Source of the DNA: Streptomyces sp. NBC_01198
GTDB taxonomy: Bacteria > Actinomycetota > Actinomycetes > Streptomycetales > Streptomycetaceae
Direction: 5' to 3'
NCBI RefSeq assembly: GCF_036010485.1
Contig: NZ_CP108568.1
Location: 6,618,001 to 6,682,000, forward strand
DNA length: 64,000 bases
The notes below the pieces were generated by a model. That model ran no database searches. It worked only from the letters and a program-made list of their open reading frames with translations, and was not told the origin of the DNA. The position numbers and the translations under genes are program-made. Of this stretch, positions 7,507 to 15,846 are shown piece by piece; the first letter of the stretch is position 1, and every line of letters starts with the position of its first letter.

Positions 7507-9567
7507 TCAGGTCGGCTGGGCGGTCCACAGGAGGTTGGGGCTGTCCTGCCATGGCCACTGCTTGCACGGCGAGCCGGACGCGACCGAGCCCCCGCCGTCC
7601 AGGACGAGTCCGGTGGCGCGGTTGGCGATCGAGTACCGGCCCGTGCCGCGGTCGGTGATCAGCCACTGCTGGTTGGTGCTGCCGTTCCAGGCGGACTGGC
7701 GGGCCGGGTCGCCAGCGGTGGTCGTGCCCCAGCCGTCGGCCGCCATGCCGTTGGTGCGGTTGACCAGGCGGTAGTAGCCGGTGCCCAGGTCGATCACCTG
7801 CCACTGGAGGTTGCCGCTGTCGACGGGCGTCCACTGCTTGATGGTCGACCCGGAGGCGACGTTGCCGCCGCTGTCCAGGGCGAGGCCGTCCGTGACATTG
7901 ACCAGCCGGAAGTACGTGGCGGGGTTGAACGCCACCTTCAGCGAGGCGATCGCGTCGTTGTTGCCGGTCTGCCGCAGGTCGGCGGCGTCGGCGGTGAACA
8001 CCCAGGCCGTACCGGTGAAGTTGTCGCCGGAGTAGCCCGTGACACGGAAGCCGCCGGGGACGCGGAGCGAGGAGATCTGGGAGGGGCCCACGCCGGCGGC
8101 CGACAGCTGGGCGCCGGTGTAGCCCCCCAGTGGCAGCACGGCGCTGCTGCCCGCGTAGTCGGTGTCCTGGAAGACGGTCGTGCCGGCGGCGCCGGCGCCA
8201 CTGCTCGCGGGCACACCGGTGACCGCGACGCACACCACGGAGTCGCTGCCGTTGGGCGCGGCGGCCGGCACGGTGACGCTGATCTGGCCGCCGCTGACGG
8301 TGTAGGCCAGCGAGGCCGACGGGTTGTTCATCAGGTAGACCCGGCTGATCGTGTTGGTGAGGGCCGGGATCTGGAGCCGGCCGTTGGTGGGCCAGTTGAA
8401 GACGTGGGCGAACAGCGTGCCGTCCTTCTTCGTGGCCCGGCCCCAGGAGGGGTCGGCCGGGTAGGGGCTTGCGGTCGTGCCGTGCACGCTGTCGCCGTAG
8501 GTCGACATCCACGAGGCGAGGCCCTGCAGGATGGTCACGGAGCCGGGGGTGACCGTACCGTCGCCCTTGGGGCCGATGTTGAGCAGGTAGTTGCCGTCCC
8601 GGGAGACGACGGTGACCAGTTCGCGGATGATGTCCGTGACGGACCGGTAGGAGTTCTCCGAGCCCGAGTTGTAGCCCCAGGCGCCGTTCATGGTGGCGCA
8701 GGTCTCCCAGGGCCGGGACAGCGGCGCCCCGGGCACGGTCTGCTCCGGGCACATGAAGTCGCCGAGGCCGAGGTTGCGTTTGACGCGCTCGTTGACGATG
8801 AGGCCGGGCTTGCGGGCGATCAGCCAGCTGTAGAGGTCGGCGCCGTCGGACTTGAGCCACCAGTCGTTCAGGGTGGGGCTGGCCGGCTCGCCGAACCAGT
8901 CGCCGTCGAACCACAGGACTGCCGGGTCGTAGCGGTCAAGCAGCTCCTGGAGCTGGGCCTTCATGTCGGCGATGTAGCCGGTGCGCGCGGCGAGCGACGA
9001 CATGGTGGTGAGGCCGCCCCGGTCGGTCTGGGAGGGGTGGTTCCAGTCCAGGATGGAGTAGTAGAGCCCGAATCTGACGCCTCGCGCCTCGCACTCGGTC
9101 TTGAGCGACGCCAGCAGGTCGCCCTGGTAGGCGGTGTAGTCGTGCAGGTTGTACGCCCTGCCGCCGGTGTCGGTGAAGCCCGCGACGCCCGAGTCCCACA
9201 TGGCGAAGCCCTCGTGGTGCTTGGCGGTGATCACGAGGTATTTCATCCCGGCGTTCGCGGCCAGGCTCGCGACGGTGGCGGCGTTGAAAGAGGTCGGGTT
9301 GAAGTGGGAGGACACCTGGCTCTGGTAGTTCGCCTTCGTCCAGCTCTCGTTGGTGAAGGCCCACTCGCCGTGGCCGAGGTAGGAGTAGGACCCGAAGTGG
9401 ATGAACATGCCGAACCGGGCCTGGTACCACCAGTCCATCTTCGCGGGGACGGTGTACGCCTGCGCCGGCGCGGCCCGCAGGATCTGCGGGAGCCCGAACG
9501 CTACGGTGCCGCCGGCCAGCGCGACGGCTTTGACGAGGGACCTTCTGCTGATGGGGAGAGAGGACAC
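7507..9567 (-). CDS. Secreted GH29 alpha-L-fucosidase with crystallin-like and ricin-type lectin domains
   Basis: A 686-residue exported glycosidase. It begins with a Tat-type signal (SRRSLVK, hydrophobic stretch, AQA cleavage region near residue 37). Residues about 40-375 are the GH29 barrel: DWWYQARFGMFIHFG, ITAKHHEGFAMWDS, and VLWFDGDW with the likely nucleophilic Asp near 221. A beta-sandwich follows, then a beta/gamma-crystallin-like module at about 463-545 (TVFQDTDYAGSS...SLRVPGGFRVTGYSGDNFTGTAWVF), then a ricin B-type (CBM13) lectin domain at about 545-686 with three QxW repeats. The GTG at 9567 is supported by AGGAG 9 bp upstream. Likely role: removal of fucose from polysaccharide or glycoprotein outside the cell, with the lectin domain holding the enzyme on its substrate. 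Confidence 0.93.
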   Translation of the reverse strand: MSSLPISRRSLVKAVALAGGTVAFGLPQILRAAPAQAYTVPAKMDWWYQARFGMFIHFGSYSYLGHGEWAFTNESWTKANYQSQVSSHFNPTSFNAATVASLAANAGMKYLVITAKHHEGFAMWDSGVAGFTDTGGRAYNLHDYTAYQGDLLASLKTECEARGVRFGLYYSILDWNHPSQTDRGGLTTMSSLAARTGYIADMKAQLQELLDRYDPAVLWFDGDWFGEPASPTLNDWWLKSDGADLYSWLIARKPGLIVNERVKRNLGLGDFMCPEQTVPGAPLSRPWETCATMNGAWGYNSGSENSYRSVTDIIRELVTVVSRDGNYLLNIGPKGDGTVTPGSVTILQGLASWMSTYGDSVHGTTASPYPADPSWGRATKKDGTLFAHVFNWPTNGRLQIPALTNTISRVYLMNNPSASLAYTVSGGQISVTVPAAAPNGSDSVVCVAVTGVPASSGAGAAGTTVFQDTDYAGSSAVLPLGGYTGAQLSAAGVGPSQISSLRVPGGFRVTGYSGDNFTGTAWVFTADAADLRQTGNNDAIASLKVAFNPATYFRLVNVTDGLALDSGGNVASGSTIKQWTPVDSGNLQWQVIDLGTGYYRLVNRTNGMAADGWGTTTAGDPARQSAWNGSTNQQWLITDRGTGRYSIANRATGLVLDGGGSVASGSPCKQWPWQDSPNLLWTAQPT

Positions 9568-9903
9568 GGGGGCGACTCCTGCGGTGGGGGTGGAGTAGCG
9601 CGGGCCTTACATCGGATGAATGTATAGACGAGAGCGCGGGAGGTGTCCAGGGGAGCGGCAAACACTGCAACGTATGGCGCTTCCTCGCGACACGGCAGCC
9701 GGTACCTCGACCCATCAGAGATCGGGTCTCTGCCCGTCTCGACCGCCGACCGCCCGCCGGCGCGTGCCCTCTTCCCTCAGAGCTGCCTGTGGACAGCAGA
9801 AGGCCCCCGGCCGCCCGCGAGGGGGGACCCGGACGGCCGGGGCCGTAGGGGGATCAGAGCCGAAGAGCTGCCCGCAGGCGACTGCCCAGGGGCTCGGCGG
9901 TGA
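9568..9903. other. Gene-poor spacer with one strong hairpin
   Basis: No convincing gene. The only clear structure is an inverted repeat at 9802-9844 (GGCCCCCGGCCG pairing with CGGCCGGGGCC, one bulged C), which looks like a terminator left from a vanished upstream plus-strand gene. The 5' part of the XRE/TPR remnant downstream is missing from this spacer, consistent with past deletion or rearrangement. Confidence 0.5.
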
Positions 9904-10419
9904 TCGTGGCGCGACCCGTTCTATGCCTCGCTGGCGCACGCTCGCCTTGCCGCAGCCCAAGCCGACCTCGGTGACCGCCAGGCCGCCCTGCGGTCCCTCG
10001 GGTACGCACAGGAGGCGCTGGCGAAGGCGCCACCGCAGGAGCCTCTGCCGAGCTGGGTGACCTTCTACGGATCCGCCGAGCTGAACGCCGTCACCGCCAT
10101 CGTCAGGGACAAGATCGGGGACGCCCCGCAGGCCGAGGCCGCGTCGCATCGGGCACTGGCGAGCATCGCCCCGGAGTTCCGCCGCAACCGCGCCCTGGCC
10201 ACCACACGGCTCGCCCTGACTCAGCTTCACCAGCATGAGGTTGACCAGGCGTGCGCCACGGCCTCGACGGTGTTCGTGCTGATGTCGGGTGCCCCGATTC
10301 CGGGCCGGATGCGATCTCTGCTCGGCGACTACTACCGCGACTTGATCACCCTTGGGCCGAAGGCTGCCGTCGCCCGAGAGTGGGGCGTCCGCTACCGGAC
10401 CGAATGGAGCCGAGTGTGA
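9904..10419 (+). pseudogene. Truncated XRE/TPR-type regulator remnant
   Basis: An open frame running from just after a TGA at 9901 to the stop at 10417-10419. It encodes helical, TPR-like sequence (DPFYASLAHARLAAAQADLGDRQAALRSLGYAQEALAKAP, then a C-terminal RSLLGDYYRDLITLGP). This matches the C-terminal repeats of Streptomyces XRE-TPR regulators, but the N-terminal helix-turn-helix and the first repeats are absent. An internal GTG at 10057 could still start a 120-residue product. The stop overlaps the start of the GNAT gene (GTGTGAGTG), so the fragment may still be translated for coupling. Called a pseudogene because the family is normally near 400 residues. Confidence 0.55.
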
Positions 10420-10943
10420 GTGCCGACGACCTCGACGTCCGTCACTTCACGCACGACGACCTGCCGCAGATCCGCCGCACGCTCATCGACGTCCATGCGG
10501 CGGCCCAGGGCAAAGAGGCCATGCAGGGCGACGACTTCAAGAAGCGCTTCCCGTGGTTCGTGGACCACTGGGGCGGCAACCCCGGGTTCGCCTGCGTCAT
10601 CGCCTGCGTCATCGCGGTCGGCTTCGCCTACGGAGCCCCGGCGGCCCCTGAGCGCGAGTGGTGGCGCGACCACCTCGACCCGGCCCCGGAGAAGCACCGC
10701 ACGTTCTCCTACTCGGAGCTGGCAGTGATTCCGGAGTGGCGGAAGAAGGGCGTCGCGGACCGCCTCTCCCGCACCCTGATGGACGGGCGGGATGGGGACC
10801 TCGCGGTCCTCCTGGTGGACGTGGACCACCCCCGCGTGCAGGCTCTGTACGAGTCCTGGGGGTACCGGAAGGTCGGAGAGCGCCAGCCCTTCCCGGACTC
10901 CCCGGTGTACGCCGTGATGATCGCCGAACTGCCGCTGTCCTGA
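10416..10943 (+). CDS. GNAT-family N-acetyltransferase
   Basis: A 175-residue acetyltransferase. The acetyl-CoA pyrophosphate motif is visible as IPEWRKKGVADRLSRTLM (R-x-x-G-x-A type), and the C-terminal part has PRVQALYESWGYRKVGERQPF, typical of the last GNAT helix and strand. GTG at 10416 is preferred because GGAG at 10406-10409 lies 6 bp upstream; an in-frame ATG at 10404 would add four residues. A 12-bp direct duplication (GCCTGCGTCATC twice, about 10591-10614) gives the odd repeat CVIACVIA, possibly a slippage event. The substrate is unknown. Confidence 0.88.
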   Translation: MSADDLDVRHFTHDDLPQIRRTLIDVHAAAQGKEAMQGDDFKKRFPWFVDHWGGNPGFACVIACVIAVGFAYGAPAAPEREWWRDHLDPAPEKHRTFSYSELAVIPEWRKKGVADRLSRTLMDGRDGDLAVLLVDVDHPRVQALYESWGYRKVGERQPFPDSPVYAVMIAELPLS

Positions 10944-11161
10944 CGGCTCCTGACCGTGGTCTCCCCGGCCGTACGGGCGGCGTCGTTGAACCGCGACGGG
11001 AATCGGTAGCGGTAGCGCGGGCACGCAGCCGGTCGCTGGCCCCTGTTGGCGGTGGCCCAGCGAGGATCCGCGGCAGCGCGGACAAGTCCGACGTGCGGGT
11101 GCCCGCGGAGCTGACGCTCCACGGGCTCCGCGGCCCTCGTCCGTCGGGGCGGCAGTCGGGG

Positions 11162-12718
11162 CTACCGGGTGGGGGACGGGAGGATCGGCGTGGACGGCGA
11201 CTCCTGGGCAGGGCGGGTGCGTTGGGCCCGCAACGCTCGCCAGGAGAAGCCCAGGGCCAGGGCGGCGGCCAGGAAGAGCAGGGTGAACCACTGGAAGTAC
11301 CAGTGCTTGCCCGAGGGGTCGTAGACGGCGGCCCGCGGCCAGGCGAGGTTGACGGTCATCGCCAGGCCGTAGAGGAGGGCGGCGGCGTTGACCGGGACGC
11401 CCCAGCGGCCCAGGGAGAAGACGGGGTTGCCGGACTCGTCGGTGGCGGGTGGCAGGGGGGTGCGCAGGCGGCGTAGCAGGAGGGGGCCGGTGACCATGGA
11501 GTAGGCGAGGTAGAGCATCACGATGCACGTCGTGCCGATGGCCAGCCACGCCTCGGGCGAGGCGAAGGCGATCAGCAGCAGCGTGGCCGACAGCACGCCG
11601 ACGGCCAGCGCGGGGGCGGGCGGCTGGCCGGTGCGGGGGGAGACCCGGGACAGGGCGGGGGAGAAGGGCAGCGCGCTGTCGCGGGCCATCGAGAAGAGCA
11701 TCCGGGTCGCCGATGTCTGGATCGCCAGCGTGGCGACCGCGACCGCGAGGGCGACGTCGCAGAGCAGGACGCGGCCGAGACCGCTGCCGAGCCGGCTGGT
11801 GAGCACGTAGGACAGGCCGTCCGTGCCGAGCCGGCCGTCGGTGAGGCTGGGCGCGGCCAGCAGCGCGGCGAGCACCAGCAGGGACGCCAGCAGCCCGGCC
11901 GCGGTCAGCGCGGTGAGGATGGTCCGCGGGGCGACCCGGCGCGGGTGCCGGGTCTCCTCGCTCATCTCGCCTGCGCTGTCGAAGCCGATCATCACGTAGG
12001 CGGCGGCGAAGGAGCCGACCAGCAGCGCTGAACCGCCGCCCCCGGTGTGCACGGTGACCGCGGGGGAGCGGTCGGCGTGGGTGAGCAGCAGGACGATGAT
12101 CAGTACGGCGCCGACGATCTCCGCGGTCACCCCGATCCGGTTGACCAGCGACATGACCTTGTTGTCCAGCAGGTTCACCGCGGTGGTGAGCACCAGCAGG
12201 ACGATGCCGAGCACGGCCGCGTTGGCCGCGCCGTCCGACGAGACCGGTGAGGTGTCGGTGCCGACCAGCTGGAAGCCGGACCAGACCGCGGGCAGGACGA
12301 CCTGCAGCGCGAGGGCCGCCGCGGCGACGACCACGATCTGCCCGAGCACCATGATCCAGCCGGCGTACCAGCCGAAGACGGCGTTGCTCAGCCGGCTCGA
12401 CCACTGGTAGATGGCGCCGGATATCGGGTAGCGGGCGGCGAGTTCGGCGAAGCACGCGGCGACCAGCAGCTGGCCGATCAGGACGGCGGGCCAGGTCCAG
12501 AAGAAGCGCGCGCCGCCGAAGGAGTAGCCGAAGGCGAAGAACTGGAAGACGGTGGTCAGGACCGAGATGAAGGAGAAGCCGGCCGCGAAGGACGCGTAGC
12601 GGCCGAGGCTGCGGTGCAGCTCCTGGCGGTAGCCGAAGTCCGCGAGTCCGGCGGTGTCCTCGCCGTTCCCGTGGTCAGGCGGTTGTGAACGGGCGTCCGA
12701 TGGTGCGGTGGCGGTCAT
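11162..12718 (-). CDS. APC-superfamily permease (candidate guanidine/urea-regulon importer)
   Basis: A 518-residue transporter with about 12 hydrophobic segments. Family features are SLGRYASFAAGFSFISVLTTVFQFF at the first helix, ARYPISGAIYQWSSRL, and IGFDSAGEMSEETRHPRRVAPRTI after the sixth helix, typical of amino acid/GABA/choline-type APC permeases. It is a monocistronic minus-strand gene. The ATG at 12718 lies 21 bp downstream of a palindrome nearly identical to the one before the UAAP1-carboxylase operon, which ties its expression to that pathway. Related permeases are known to accompany guanidine-carboxylase operons. The substrate is therefore inferred as guanidine or a related cation or amide. 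Confidence 0.9.
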   Translation of the reverse strand: MTATAPSDARSQPPDHGNGEDTAGLADFGYRQELHRSLGRYASFAAGFSFISVLTTVFQFFAFGYSFGGARFFWTWPAVLIGQLLVAACFAELAARYPISGAIYQWSSRLSNAVFGWYAGWIMVLGQIVVVAAAALALQVVLPAVWSGFQLVGTDTSPVSSDGAANAAVLGIVLLVLTTAVNLLDNKVMSLVNRIGVTAEIVGAVLIIVLLLTHADRSPAVTVHTGGGGSALLVGSFAAAYVMIGFDSAGEMSEETRHPRRVAPRTILTALTAAGLLASLLVLAALLAAPSLTDGRLGTDGLSYVLTSRLGSGLGRVLLCDVALAVAVATLAIQTSATRMLFSMARDSALPFSPALSRVSPRTGQPPAPALAVGVLSATLLLIAFASPEAWLAIGTTCIVMLYLAYSMVTGPLLLRRLRTPLPPATDESGNPVFSLGRWGVPVNAAALLYGLAMTVNLAWPRAAVYDPSGKHWYFQWFTLLFLAAALALGFSWRALRAQRTRPAQESPSTPILPSPTR

Positions 12719-12739
12719 GGCCGGCCCCCCTGGTCAGGT

Positions 12740-12761
12740 ATTCCTGTCGATCGACAGAAAT
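12740..12761. promoter_or_regulatory. Second copy of the guanidine/urea-type operator, before the APC permease
   Basis: Half-sites ATTCCTGTCG and CGACAGAAAT separated by AT: one mismatch in 10 bp against the copy at 6073-6094. The outer flank TTAGG is shared too, giving a 14-bp identical right side (CGACAGAAATTAGG). The site is 21 bp upstream of the permease ATG, the same orientation and similar distance as at the operon. Confidence 0.75.
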
Positions 12762-12870
12762 TAGGGAGCCGGTGTTTCACCTGAATGACGCGGCCATGTC
12801 CGGCGCGGGCCGAAGTGCTCACGCGGTCCCGGGCGGCGCCCCGGTGATCCACGGGGCAGGCGCCGGGCGC

Positions 12871-12959
12871 TATACGCGATATACGCTGTCGGCGCAGATT
12901 CGCGATACATCGTGGTTGCCGGAAACCCGCACACGCGATATGTTCGGCCACGGATATAC
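12871..12959. promoter_or_regulatory. Cluster of CGCGATAY repeats in the padR promoter region
   Basis: In an AT-richer stretch before the PadR gene, TATACGC occurs twice two bases apart (12871-12877 and 12880-12886) and CGCGATA-type elements recur at about 12875, 12901 and 12934, with GGATATAC at 12952-12959. They have the look of autoregulatory binding sites and include the only -10-like sequences there. Assignment to PadR rests on position only. Confidence 0.45.
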
Positions 12960-12979
12960 GGCGGCGAGGAACGGCTGGG

Positions 12980-13732
12980 GTGCGGACGACGGCGAAGCGG
13001 CGCAAGCTCTCCAACCCGCTCGCCCTGGCGGTCATGGTGCTGCTCGGCGAACGGCCCATGCACCCCTACGAGATCGCCCGGGTGCTGCGGCAACGCGGCA
13101 AGGAACACAGCATCAAGATCAACTACGGGTCGCTCTACACGGTGGTGCAGAATCTCGAGAAATACGGCTTCGTCACCGTCGCCGGCGTCCAACGGCAGGG
13201 CAACCGCCCCGAGCGCACCCTCTACGGCCTCACCGCCGAGGGCCGGGTCGAGATGCACGACTGGCTCGCCGACCTGGTCGCCGTGCCGGTGCAGGAGTAT
13301 CCGGTGTTCGAGGCGGGGCTCTCGCTGATCGCGGCGCTGCACCCGGACGAGGTCGTGGAGCTGCTCACCGAACGGGCCGCCGCCCAGGAGATCCAGGCCG
13401 CAGGCCTGCGCGGGGTGCTGGCCAAGCTGGGCGCCGAACTGCCGCGGCTGTTCCTGCTGGAGACCGACTACAAGGCCCGCATGATCGAGGCGCAGGCGGC
13501 TTGGGTCCGCGATCTGCTGGCCGAGATCGCCGCGGGCACCCTGACCGGCGCCGACGAGTGGCGCAGCTGGCACGAGACCGGCGACGTACCGGAAGGGTGG
13601 CCGGAGTTGGAGGGGCAGTTCAGCGACCTCGACACGGCCGAGGCGGCGGCCGGCGAGACCGGCCGGCCGGCCGTATCAAGCCCGGCGGAGAGCCGTACCG
13701 CGGAAGGGGAGCGCCCCGGACCCACCAGCTGA
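12980..13732 (+). CDS. PadR-family transcriptional regulator
   Basis: A 250-residue regulator. Residues about 10-85 form the PadR winged helix (LALAVMVLLGERPMHPYEIARVL, NYGSLYTVVQNLEKYGFV, GNRPERTLYGLTAEG), followed by a helical C-terminal domain (Vir_C-like) and a Ser/Glu-rich tail. GTG at 12980 is supported by an AGGA about 9 bp upstream. It is followed after 190 bp by an ABC exporter pair on the same strand; PadR next to a Drr-type ABC exporter is a common arrangement in which the regulator represses the exporter until a drug-like ligand binds. Confidence 0.92.
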   Translation: MRTTAKRRKLSNPLALAVMVLLGERPMHPYEIARVLRQRGKEHSIKINYGSLYTVVQNLEKYGFVTVAGVQRQGNRPERTLYGLTAEGRVEMHDWLADLVAVPVQEYPVFEAGLSLIAALHPDEVVELLTERAAAQEIQAAGLRGVLAKLGAELPRLFLLETDYKARMIEAQAAWVRDLLAEIAAGTLTGADEWRSWHETGDVPEGWPELEGQFSDLDTAEAAAGETGRPAVSSPAESRTAEGERPGPTS

Positions 13733-13922
13733 CCCCACAGAGCAGACCACGGCGCCCGCTGCTGCAACAGCGGACGCCGGAGCACGAACCACCGACCGGA
13801 CACCCGCGGGCAGCGGACGTCGGGCGATCGAGGTGCGGCACACCCACGATAGCCCGGCTCCTCCCCGCAGGCGCTCCGGTGATCAGGCACATCCGCACGC
13901 CAGACCCCGGAGGACCACCCCT

Positions 13923-14957
13923 ATGACCACCGCAGCGCCCGCCGTCGAAGCGGACGGGCTGATCAAGACCTACCCCGGCGGGGTGACAGCGCTCGACGGC
14001 ATGGGCATCACCGTCGCCGCCGGCACCGTCTTCGGACTGCTCGGCCCCAACGGCGCCGGCAAGTCCACCACCGTCAAGATCCTCACCACCCTGGCCCGCC
14101 CCGACGCCGGCACCGCCCTGGTCACCGGGCACGACGTGCTGCGCCATCCCGACCGGGTCCGCCGTGCGATCGGCGTGGTCGCGCAGAAGTCCGGCGCCGA
14201 CCCGGTCGCCACCGGCCGGGAGAACCTGCTGCTCCAGGGGCGGCTGTACGGGCACCGCGGGGCCGGGCTCGGCCGCCGGGCCGACGAGCTGCTGGAGCGT
14301 TTCGACCTGGCCGCGGCCGGCGGCCGACTGGTGCGGACGTACTCCGGCGGCATGCAGCGCCGGCTCGATGTGGCGCTCGGGCTGATGCACCGCCCGCAGG
14401 TGCTGTTCCTGGACGAGCCGACCACCGGGCTCGACCCGGAGGCGCGCACCGCGATGTGGGACGAGATATCCCGGCTGGCCGGTGACGAGGGCCTGACCAT
14501 CCTGCTCACCACGCACTACCTGGAGGAGGCCGACCGGCTCGCCGAGCGGATCGCCATCGTCGACCGCGGCCGGGTGGTCGCCGAGGGCACGCCCGACGAG
14601 CTCAAGGGCGAACTGCGCGGCGACGCCGTCCACGTGGAGCTGCGCGAGACCCCGGGCGAGGTCGACGCCCATCTGCTGGCCACCGCCCTCGGCGAGTTCG
14701 CCGCGGTGCGCGAGGTGACGGTGGACGGCCGGCGGCTCAGCGCCCGCGCCGACGACGGACCCGCCGCCGTACCGCACGTGCTGAGCGTCCTCGAACAGCA
14801 GGGTGCCGCGGTCGCCTCGGTCACCGTGGCCCGGCCGTCGCTGGACGACGTCTATCTGCGGTACGCGGGACGGCGGTTCGCCGACGCGGACACCGGCGAG
14901 GGCGCGGCGGCCAAGCCGGCCGCGGTCCCGGCGGCCAGTGCGGGAGGCACCCGATGA
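13923..14957 (+). CDS. Drr-type ABC transporter ATP-binding protein
   Basis: A 344-residue ATPase of the daunorubicin-resistance (DrrA) type. Walker A is LLGPNGAGKST near residue 40, the Q-loop is VVAQKSG, the signature is YSGGMQRRL, Walker B is VLFLDEPTTGLDP, and the switch His is in TTHYLEEADRLAERI. A C-terminal DrrA extension (about residues 230-320) follows. ATG at 13923 has GGAGG about 10 bp upstream. Its last four bases overlap the start of the permease gene (ATGA), so the two are coupled. Role: energises export of a hydrophobic compound or antibiotic. Confidence 0.94.
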   Translation: MTTAAPAVEADGLIKTYPGGVTALDGMGITVAAGTVFGLLGPNGAGKSTTVKILTTLARPDAGTALVTGHDVLRHPDRVRRAIGVVAQKSGADPVATGRENLLLQGRLYGHRGAGLGRRADELLERFDLAAAGGRLVRTYSGGMQRRLDVALGLMHRPQVLFLDEPTTGLDPEARTAMWDEISRLAGDEGLTILLTTHYLEEADRLAERIAIVDRGRVVAEGTPDELKGELRGDAVHVELRETPGEVDAHLLATALGEFAAVREVTVDGRRLSARADDGPAAVPHVLSVLEQQGAAVASVTVARPSLDDVYLRYAGRRFADADTGEGAAAKPAAVPAASAGGTR

Positions 14958-15733
14958 GCACCGAGACCCTTTCCCAGACCTGGTACATGACGCAGCGCCA
15001 GCTGATGTCGATCCTGCGGCAACCGGTCTTCCTGGTCATCACCCTGGTCCAACCGGTCATCTGGCTCTTCCTGTTCGGCTCGCTGTTCAGGAAGGTGGTC
15101 GAGCTGCCGGGCTTCGGCGCCGGGTCGTATCTGGACTACCTGGTGCCCGGCGTGGTCGTGATGAGCGCGGTGTCCTCCAACATGTGGGCCGGCATGGGCA
15201 CGTTGGAGGAGATCGAGCGCGGCACCCTCAACCGCTTTTTGACCACCCCGGTCAGCCGTGCCGCCCTGATGAACGCCAACGTGGTGCAGCAGGGCTGCAG
15301 TACGGCCGCCCAGTCGGTGCTGATCGTGCTGCTCGGCAAGCTCGGCGGCGCCGACTACCCGGGCGGCGTCGGCGGGTTGCTGGTGCTCCTGGTCGCGTCG
15401 GTGCTGCTCGGCACGGTGTTCGGGGCCGCCTCCAACGCGGTGGGCATGCTGGTCAGGCAGCGGGAGAGCATCATCGGCATCAACTCGTTCCTGCTGCTGC
15501 CGCTGACGTTCCTGTCCTCGGCCTTCATGGCGCCCGGCCTGATGCCCTCCTGGATGCGGCACGTCGCCGACTTCAACCCGGTCAACTGGGCTCTGGTCGC
15601 CAGCCGTTCGGCGATGTCGGCGGACCCGGACCGGGGCGACGTGCTCAGCCGCGGCGGCGGGCTGCTGGCCCTCGCGGTGGCCGCGGTGTGGCTGTCCACC
15701 CGCACCTTCCGCTCCTACCAGCAGTCCGTCTGA
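14954..15733 (+). CDS. ABC-2 type transporter permease (Drr-type)
   Basis: A 259-residue membrane protein with six hydrophobic segments and the ABC-2 family pattern: TWYMTQRQLMSILRQPVFLVITLVQPVIWLFLFG, YLDYLVPGVVVMSA, EEIERGTLNRFLTTPVSRAAL, FLSSAFMAPGLMP and FNPVNW. It is coupled to the upstream ATPase by a 4-bp overlap and should form the channel of the same exporter. A hairpin at 15748-15783 follows the gene. Confidence 0.93.
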   Translation: MSTETLSQTWYMTQRQLMSILRQPVFLVITLVQPVIWLFLFGSLFRKVVELPGFGAGSYLDYLVPGVVVMSAVSSNMWAGMGTLEEIERGTLNRFLTTPVSRAALMNANVVQQGCSTAAQSVLIVLLGKLGGADYPGGVGGLLVLLVASVLLGTVFGAASNAVGMLVRQRESIIGINSFLLLPLTFLSSAFMAPGLMPSWMRHVADFNPVNWALVASRSAMSADPDRGDVLSRGGGLLALAVAAVWLSTRTFRSYQQSV

Positions 15734-15747
15734 GCCCTCCGGACCCA

Positions 15748-15783
15748 CGGCCGGCCACCGTCGAACCGCACGGTGACCGGCCG
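15748..15783. terminator. Convergent bidirectional terminator hairpin
   Basis: A 14-bp stem with one mismatch (left arm 15748-15761, right arm 15770-15783, 8-nt loop) in the 113-bp gap between the ABC permease stop and the end of the opposing siderophore-interacting gene. No T-run follows, as is usual in this GC range. Confidence 0.65.
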
Positions 15784-15846
15784 CGGAACGCGTGGACGCG
15801 GAGCGCACGCCGCGCAGGCACGCGGCCCACGTACAAGGCCTACGCG

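Noticed and set aside
12980..13732. PadR as the regulator of the shared 22-bp operator
   Set aside because: The operator lacks PadR-like ATGT/ACAT arms and PadR's neighbours point to the Drr exporter; TetR at 6801 fits better, though neither is shown.
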